A stretch of DNA of 64,000 nucleotides from contig NZ_SAIY01000008.1 of assembly GCF_010560025.1 (NCBI RefSeq), positions 124,001-188,000 on the forward strand. The letters are read 5' to 3'. The DNA is from Verrucosispora sioxanthis. Its GTDB lineage: Bacteria > Actinomycetota > Actinomycetes > Mycobacteriales > Micromonosporaceae. Positions 59,067 to 64,000 of this stretch are shown piece by piece. The translations under genes were made by a program, and so were the position numbers. The notes under the pieces were generated by a model. That model was given only the letters and a program-made list of their open reading frames with translations, searched no databases and was not told where the DNA came from. Positions within the stretch are counted from its first letter, which is position 1; every line of letters begins with the position of its first letter.

Positions 59067-60050
59067 TTTGCGATGGCTAGTCGGGCCCAGTCGCCCGCCA
59101 GCGCAGTCGTCGCCACCGGCGGCGCCGCCGAAGATCAACTCCTCGATCCGGCGCTTCTCGTCCCGGGTGGCCACGTGCGCGTGCAGCCGCTGGAACTCCG
59201 CGAGCGCCGCCGGGTACACCTCGGCATCGATGATCACCGCCTGCTCCGAGGCACAGATCATGCCGTTGTCGAACGACTTCGACAACACGATGTCGTGCAC
59301 CGCCCGGCGCAGCCGCGCACCGCGATGGACGTACGCCGGCACGTTGCCGGCACCGACACCGAGGGCCGGCTTGCCGGACGAGTACGCCGCGCGCACCATG
59401 CCGTTGCCGCCGGTGGCCAGGATCGTGGACACGCCCGGGTGCTTCATGAGCGCGCCGGTGGCCTCGACGGAGGGCTGCTCGATCCACTGGATGCAGTGCT
59501 CGGGTGCGCCCGCCGCGACGGCGGCGTCCCGGACCACCCGGGCAGCCTCGGCACTGCATCGCTGGGCGGCCGGATGGAAGGCGAAGATCATCGGGTTGCG
59601 GGTCTTCAGGCCGAGCAGGGCCTTGAAGATGGTCGTCGACGTGGGATTGGTGACCGGGGTGACGGCGCAGACCACGCCGACCGGTTCGGCGATCTCGACG
59701 ATGCCGTTGATCTCGTCCCGGGAGATGACCCCGACCGTCTTCAGACCCGCCATGTGATTGGTGACGTGCTCACACGCGAAAATGTTCTTGACGGCCTTGT
59801 CCTCGAAGACGCCGCGTCCGGTCTCGGCCACCGCCATCCGGGCCAGGTCGGCGTGCCGGCCAAGTGCCGCCACCGAGGCCTTCGCCACGATCCGGTCGAC
59901 GCGCTCCTGGTCGAAGGCGGCGTAGTCGTCCAGGGCCCGCAGTCCGTTGTCGACCAGGGTGTCGATCGTCGTTCCCGGTGCGCTGGCGGTGCCGTTCTGC
60001 GGCGGCGTGGCCGGGGCGGGTAGGAGGCTCGTCGCGGGCACGGCGGTCAT
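59064..60050 (-). CDS. Truncated AdhE: N-terminal part of the aldehyde dehydrogenase domain only
   Basis: 328-residue remnant of bifunctional acetaldehyde-CoA/alcohol dehydrogenase. The aldehyde-dehydrogenase part is normal through VGVVCAVTPVTNPTSTTIFKAL, GNVPAYVH and catalytic Cys266 in FDNGMICASEQ. It then follows AdhE to about CAGGRLGP and stops after five unrelated residues at 59064. The rest of that domain and the whole iron alcohol dehydrogenase, over 500 residues, are missing. The product should be inactive. GGAG lies 7 bases before the ATG at 60050. It diverges from the pyruvate formate-lyase gene. Confidence 0.87.
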   Translation of the reverse strand: MTAVPATSLLPAPATPPQNGTASAPGTTIDTLVDNGLRALDDYAAFDQERVDRIVAKASVAALGRHADLARMAVAETGRGVFEDKAVKNIFACEHVTNHMAGLKTVGVISRDEINGIVEIAEPVGVVCAVTPVTNPTSTTIFKALLGLKTRNPMIFAFHPAAQRCSAEAARVVRDAAVAAGAPEHCIQWIEQPSVEATGALMKHPGVSTILATGGNGMVRAAYSSGKPALGVGAGNVPAYVHRGARLRRAVHDIVLSKSFDNGMICASEQAVIIDAEVYPAALAEFQRLHAHVATRDEKRRIEELIFGGAAGGDDCAGGRLGPTSHRK

Positions 60051-60151
60051 CCGGATACTCCGATCGTCAGTGCCGGTCACGTCGTCCGGTCACACTCTGA
60101 TCGTCACCGATGCCTCGCGACCGCGCCGGTGCCCAGCGGCCCGGACCGACC

Positions 60152-60165
60152 GGGTCTTTCGCCCC
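60152..60165. promoter_or_regulatory. DosR/DevR-like hypoxia box
   Basis: GGGTCTTTCGCCCC matches the core of the DosR/DevR box (GGGACTTTNGTCCC type) at all positions but two. It lies 53 bases before the pyruvate formate-lyase start and 101 bases from the divergent adhE fragment. Oxygen-responsive control fits an oxygen-sensitive glycyl radical enzyme. DosR binding is inferred only from sequence. Confidence 0.55.
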
Positions 60166-60218
60166 TGACCGCCCGGTCGCCTCCGGGAGAGGCTCGAGGA
60201 GAGCTTCCAGGAGGAGAC

Positions 60219-62498
60219 ATGGTCCAGCAGCACAGCACGGCAGTCCGGCCCGAGCAGCACCCGAGGGCCGGGTCCGACCCGTGGCGCGGCTTCCACGGCG
60301 ACGCCTGGCGCGACACCGTCGACGTGGCCGCGTTCGTCCGCGACAACGTCACCCCGTACCGTGGCGACGCCCAGTTCCTCACCGGGCCCACCCCGCGCAC
60401 CACCGGGTTGTGGGACCGGCTACGCGACATGTTCACCGTGGAACGCGAGCGCGGCATCTACGACGTCGACCCGCACACCCCCGCCACGATCACCTCCCAC
60501 GCGCCCGGCTGGATCGACCGGGACCGCGAGCTGATCGTCGGGTTGCAGACCGACGCGCCGCTGCGCCGGGCGATCATGCCGAACGGTGGGCTGCGGATGG
60601 TGGAGAACGGGCTCACCGCGTACGGCTTCGCCATGGACCCGCAGGTGCGCCGCATCTTCACCACGTACCGCAAGACCCACAACGCCGGGGTCTTCGACGC
60701 CTACCCCGCCGACGTGCTGGCGGCGCGGCGCTCGCACATCGTCACCGGACTGCCCGACGCGTACGGCCGCGGCCGGATCATCGGCGACTACCGGCGGGTC
60801 GCGCTCTACGGCGTCGACCGCCTCGTCGCCGAACGTGCGGCGATCAAGGCTTCCCTGGACGACCGTCCCGGCACCGAGGAGGTCATCCGGGACCGGGAGG
60901 AGCTGGCCGAGCAGATCCGCGCCCTCGGCGAACTCAAGGAGATGGCCGCCGGCTACGGCCACGACATCAGCGCGCCCGCCACCACCGGCCGCGAGGCGAT
61001 CCAGTGGCTCTACTTCGCCTACCTGGCCGCCACCAAGGAACAGAACGGCGCCGCCATGTCGCTGGGCCGCACGTCGACGTTCGTCGACGTGTACCTGGAC
61101 CGCGACATCGCCGAGGGCCGGCTCACCGAGTCCGCCGCCCAGGAACTGATCGACGACTTCGTGATCAAGCTGCGGATCATCCGGTTCCTGCGCACCCCCG
61201 AGTACGACGAGTTGTTCTCCGGCGACCCCACCTGGGTGACCGAGGCGATCGGCGGCGTCGACGCGGGCGGCCGGCCGCTGGTGACCCGAACCAGCTTCCG
61301 CTTCCTGCAGACACTGTACAACCTCGGTCCGGCGCCGGAGCCGAACCTGACCGTGCTCTGGTCGCCCGACCTGCCCACCGGTTTCAAGCGCTTCTGCGCG
61401 CAGGTGTCGCTGGACACCAGCGCCATCCAGTACGAGAACGACGACCTGATCCGGCCGGTGTACTCCGACGACACCGCGATCGCCTGCTGCGTGTCGGCGA
61501 TGCGCGTCGGCAAGGACATGCAGTACTTCGGCGCCCGCGCCAACCTCGCCAAGGCCCTGCTCTACGCGATCAACGGCGGCCGGGACGAGATCACCGGTGA
61601 GCAGGTCGCGCCCGCGACGCCGCCGGTCACCGACGACGTGCTGGACTACGACACCGTGCTGGCCGCCTTCGACCGGACCCTCGACTGGCTGGCCCGCACC
61701 TACGTCCGCGCGCTCAACGTCATCCACTACATGCACGACAAGTACGCCTACGAGCGGCTGGAGATGGCGTTGCACGACCACCCGGTGCACCGCTTCCTCG
61801 CCACCGGGATCGCCGGGCTCTCGGTGGCCGTGGACAGCCTCTCGGCGATCCGGCACGCCCAGGTGAAGGTGCTGCGTGACGGCACCGGCCTGGTCACCGA
61901 CTACACCGTCGACGGCGACTACCCCGCCTTCGGCAACAACGACGACCGGGCCGACGCCATCGCCGTGGACCTGGTGGAGCGCTTCATGGAGAAGGTACGG
62001 GCGCAGCCGACGTACCGGGGTGCCGAGCCGAGCCTGTCGGTGCTCACCATCACCTCGAACGTGGTCTACGGCAAGCACACCGGCAACACCCCGGACGGTC
62101 GTCGAGCCGGCGAGCCGTTCGCGCCGGGCGCGAACCCGATGAACGGCCGGGACACCCACGGCCTGGTCGCCGCGGCACTGTCGGTGGCGAAGCTGCCGTA
62201 CGCCAGCGCCCGCGACGGCATCTCGCTCACCACCACGGTCACCCCGGACGGGCTCGGTCGTACCCGTGACGAGCAGATCGACAATCTCGTGGGAGTGCTC
62301 GACGGTTACACCGACGCGGGCGGTTTCCACCTCAACGTCAACGTGCTCGACCGGGCCACCCTCGAAGACGCCATGGCCCACCCCGAGCGGTACCCGCAAC
62401 TGACCATCCGGGTCTCCGGGTACGCGGTGAACTTCGTCCGGTTGACCCGCGAGCAGCAGCGCGACGTCATCTCCCGTACCGTCCACGGCCGGCTGTGA
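60219..62498 (+). CDS. pflB: Pyruvate formate-lyase (formate C-acetyltransferase)
   Basis: 759-residue glycyl radical enzyme that splits pyruvate with CoA into acetyl-CoA and formate without oxygen. The adjacent catalytic cysteines are Cys423-Cys424 in TAIACCVSAMRVG. The radical glycine is Gly734 in RVSGYAVNF, and the length equals that of the E. coli enzyme. GGAGGAGAC stands directly before the ATG. It is coupled to its activating enzyme by a GTGA overlap. The fold is complete, with no sign of decay, unlike the neighbouring adhE. Confidence 0.97.
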   Translation: MVQQHSTAVRPEQHPRAGSDPWRGFHGDAWRDTVDVAAFVRDNVTPYRGDAQFLTGPTPRTTGLWDRLRDMFTVERERGIYDVDPHTPATITSHAPGWIDRDRELIVGLQTDAPLRRAIMPNGGLRMVENGLTAYGFAMDPQVRRIFTTYRKTHNAGVFDAYPADVLAARRSHIVTGLPDAYGRGRIIGDYRRVALYGVDRLVAERAAIKASLDDRPGTEEVIRDREELAEQIRALGELKEMAAGYGHDISAPATTGREAIQWLYFAYLAATKEQNGAAMSLGRTSTFVDVYLDRDIAEGRLTESAAQELIDDFVIKLRIIRFLRTPEYDELFSGDPTWVTEAIGGVDAGGRPLVTRTSFRFLQTLYNLGPAPEPNLTVLWSPDLPTGFKRFCAQVSLDTSAIQYENDDLIRPVYSDDTAIACCVSAMRVGKDMQYFGARANLAKALLYAINGGRDEITGEQVAPATPPVTDDVLDYDTVLAAFDRTLDWLARTYVRALNVIHYMHDKYAYERLEMALHDHPVHRFLATGIAGLSVAVDSLSAIRHAQVKVLRDGTGLVTDYTVDGDYPAFGNNDDRADAIAVDLVERFMEKVRAQPTYRGAEPSLSVLTITSNVVYGKHTGNTPDGRRAGEPFAPGANPMNGRDTHGLVAAALSVAKLPYASARDGISLTTTVTPDGLGRTRDEQIDNLVGVLDGYTDAGGFHLNVNVLDRATLEDAMAHPERYPQLTIRVSGYAVNFVRLTREQQRDVISRTVHGRL

Positions 62499-63274
62499 CC
62501 GCCATGGCCTGGCCGTCGCGCCCGTCCTACGTGCCCGCCGGTACGGTGCTCGGTTCCGTCCACTCCTTCGACACCTCCACCGGAGTGGACGGACCCGGCA
62601 CCCGCTTCGTGGCGTTCCTCGCCGGCTGCCCGCTGCGCTGCCGCTTCTGCCACAGCCCCGACACCTGGTACCAGCGCAGCGGACGGGCCATGACCGTGGA
62701 CGACCTGGTCACCGAGATCCGGCGGTACGAGCGATTCATCAAGGTGGCCGGTGGTGGCGTCACCCTCAGCGGCGGTGAGCCGCTGCAACAGCCCCGGTTC
62801 ACCGCGGCCGTCCTGCGACGCTGCGCGGAACTGGGTCTGCACACCGCGCTGGACACCAGCGGTTTCCTCGGCGACCGCGCCACCCCGGAGCTGCTCGACG
62901 CGACCGACCTGGTGCTGCTGGACATCAAGAGCTGGGATCCGGCGACCTACCGCCGGGTCACCCGAACCGGTGCGGTCGCGCCGACCCTGCGCTTCGCCCA
63001 CCGGGTCGCCGAGCGGGGCATTCCGATCTGGATCCGCTTCGTGCTCGTGCCCGGTCTCACCGACGACCCGGCGAACGTGGCCGGGGTCGCCGACTTCGTG
63101 GCCGCTCTACCCACGGTGCAGCGGGTGGAGGTGCTGCCGTTCCACCGACTCGGCGCGCACAAGTACCGTGAGCTGGGGCTGCCCTACCCGTGCGCCGACA
63201 CCGAGCCGCCCACGCCCGACCTGCTCGACCGGGTCCGTGCCCAGTTCACGGATCGGGGCCTGGTGGCCCGCTGA
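62495..63274 (+). CDS. pflA: Pyruvate formate-lyase activating enzyme (radical SAM)
   Basis: 259-residue radical SAM enzyme that installs the glycyl radical on pyruvate formate-lyase. The iron-sulfur motif is Cys45-x3-Cys49-x2-Cys52 in CPLRCRFCHSPDTW. The SAM-binding GGVTLSGGEPL follows. The GTG at 62495 overlaps the pflB stop. A hairpin with a short T run follows the gene at 63349-63388. Confidence 0.95.
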   Translation: MTAMAWPSRPSYVPAGTVLGSVHSFDTSTGVDGPGTRFVAFLAGCPLRCRFCHSPDTWYQRSGRAMTVDDLVTEIRRYERFIKVAGGGVTLSGGEPLQQPRFTAAVLRRCAELGLHTALDTSGFLGDRATPELLDATDLVLLDIKSWDPATYRRVTRTGAVAPTLRFAHRVAERGIPIWIRFVLVPGLTDDPANVAGVADFVAALPTVQRVEVLPFHRLGAHKYRELGLPYPCADTEPPTPDLLDRVRAQFTDRGLVAR

Positions 63275-63348
63275 CCACCCGTCGGGATCGCACCCCACCT
63301 CCCCTACTCGCCCTGGTCCTCCCGTAACCGTGCCGGCTCGAGCCCGAG

Positions 63349-63388
63349 AGACCGCCGCCGCGCATTCCGGTACGCGGTGGCGGTCTTT
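63349..63388 (+). terminator. Rho-independent-type terminator after pflA
   Basis: A 14-base stem with one G-T pair (AGACCGCCGCCGCG against CGCGGTGGCGGTCT) around a 10-base loop, followed by TTT. It lies 75 bases after the pflA stop and before the phosphopantetheinyl transferase gene, so it separates the two transcripts. Confidence 0.65.
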
Positions 63389-63477
63389 AGCATTCGATAC
63401 ATGCCCACTGTCGACAAGAGCGCCCCGCCGCCATCGACGGCGGGAACGGAGAAACAGTCACCGGTTCGGAGCGTGCC

Positions 63478-64000
63478 ATGATCGAGGCGATTCTCCCCGC
63501 CGGCACGGTCGCCGTCGACACCTTCACCGAGGCGCCCGACCCGTTTCTCTTTCCGGACGAGGAAAGGGTCGTCCGCGTCGCGGTGGACAAACGGCGGCGG
63601 GAGTTCACCACCGGCCGCTGGTGCGCCCGGCAGGCGATGGCCCGCCTCGGACGCGCACCGGCGTCGGTGCCGCCTGGGCCGCGCGGCGAACCGCGCTGGC
63701 CGGCCGGCCTGATCGGCAGCATCACGCACTGCGACGGCTACCGCGCCGCGGTGCTCGCCGAATCCGAGGTCATCACCACCATCGGCATCGACGCCGAGCC
63801 GAACGCACCGCTGCTCGACGACGTCCTGCCGGCCGTGTCGCTGCCTGAGGAACGGGAGCGGATCGGCCTGCTGCGGCGCGAGCACCCCGACGTGTGCTGG
63901 GACCGGTTGCTGTTCAGCGCCAAGGAGTCCGTCTACAAGGCCTGGTTCCCGCTGACCGGGCGCTGGCTGGACTTCGAGGACGCCGACATCACCTTCGACC
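63478..64000 (+). CDS. 4'-phosphopantetheinyl transferase (EntD/Sfp superfamily), partial
   Basis: First 174 residues of a gene that runs off the right edge. It shows the EntD-type blocks REFTTGRWCARQAMARLG, PRWPAGLIGSITHCDGYRA, the Mg-binding IGIDAEPNAPL and the catalytic LFSAKESVYKAWFPLTG. It attaches the phosphopantetheine arm to carrier proteins of fatty-acid, polyketide or non-ribosomal peptide synthases. The ATG at 63478 suits the family length. No carrier-protein gene is in the window; one may follow to the right. Confidence 0.92.
   Translation, partial: MIEAILPAGTVAVDTFTEAPDPFLFPDEERVVRVAVDKRRREFTTGRWCARQAMARLGRAPASVPPGPRGEPRWPAGLIGSITHCDGYRAAVLAESEVITTIGIDAEPNAPLLDDVLPAVSLPEERERIGLLRREHPDVCWDRLLFSAKESVYKAWFPLTGRWLDFEDADITFD

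Noticed and set aside
1..64000. tRNA, rRNA, CRISPR arrays, insertion sequences, prophage genes, replication origins
   Set aside because: Looked for on both strands; no cloverleaf, direct-repeat array, transposase, integrase or DnaA-box cluster was seen.

Overview
The window is about 72% GC actinomycete chromosome, most like Micromonospora or another Micromonosporaceae. The signs are GTG starts, four-base ATGA/GTGA gene overlaps, F420-type and DUF427/DUF4291 proteins, and the gene families present. Coding density is very high and no gap exceeds 300 bases. I saw no rRNA, tRNA, CRISPR array, transposase or phage gene.

1-16.7 kb is a catabolic locus tied to a bacterial microcompartment (BMC). 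A leftward operon starts at 4659: a hydantoinase/oxoprolinase B-type subunit, the beta and alpha subunits of a 2-aminophenol-1,6-dioxygenase-like enzyme, two hexameric shell proteins, then a vertex pentamer that runs off the left edge. This matches the aromatics (ARO) BMC type described in Actinobacteria. A second leftward operon (15612 to 5593) carries a NitT/TauT/SsuA-type ABC importer, the matching hydantoinase A-type subunit, an acyl-CoA ligase, a PcaB/adenylosuccinate-lyase-type enzyme, an enoyl-CoA hydratase and a ThDP enzyme (frameshifted here). An IclR regulator (4763-5587) lies between them. The same inverted repeat, with an identical 12-base core, sits ahead of both operons, so they probably form one regulon that feeds a cyclic or acylated aromatic substrate to the compartment. 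A MaoC-type hydratase diverges from the second operon.

16.7-32.3 kb holds single-function housekeeping and stress genes: quinone oxidoreductase with a divergent TetR, DUF427, a phosphoesterase, TetR with a divergent glycosidase-like barrel, a MerR-methyltransferase fusion, a beta-propeller protein, an F420-type oxidoreductase, DUF4291, acetyltransferases, an aminoglycoside phosphotransferase-like protein, VOC proteins, DinB, a PHP phosphatase, a phosphoglycerate mutase-type phosphatase and an MTA phosphorylase.

32.3-40.2 kb is a cell-envelope/redox cluster: polytopic membrane protein and NAD-epimerase on the minus strand; GT2, DUF2064, methyltransferase, a membrane-anchored sulfite-oxidase-type molybdoenzyme, a small membrane protein and a two-component system on the plus strand. 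Three of these genes carry frameshifts here. 40-47 kb returns to ordinary genes (acetyltransferases, ECF sigma factor with SnoaL domain, secreted protein, serine hydrolase, NADH dehydrogenase-like flavoprotein).

47.3-59.0 kb is one tightly overlapped ten-gene leftward operon: ATP-grasp ligase, DUF364-type Rossmann protein, cysteine-synthase-like PLP enzyme, enolase-superfamily epimerase, MFS exporter, methyltransferase, and a peptide/nickel-type ABC importer in which one permease and both ATPases are fused in one chain, ending in an acetyltransferase. It reads as biosynthesis, export and re-import of a small peptide-like metal chelator. A 7-1-7 inverted repeat of the Zur/Fur type lies at the promoter.

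59.1-63.4 kb is an anaerobic fermentation module: a truncated adhE, whose broken end abuts the metallophore-type operon, then intact pyruvate formate-lyase and its activating enzyme, with a DosR/DevR-like hypoxia box between the divergent genes. A phosphopantetheinyl transferase runs off the right edge.
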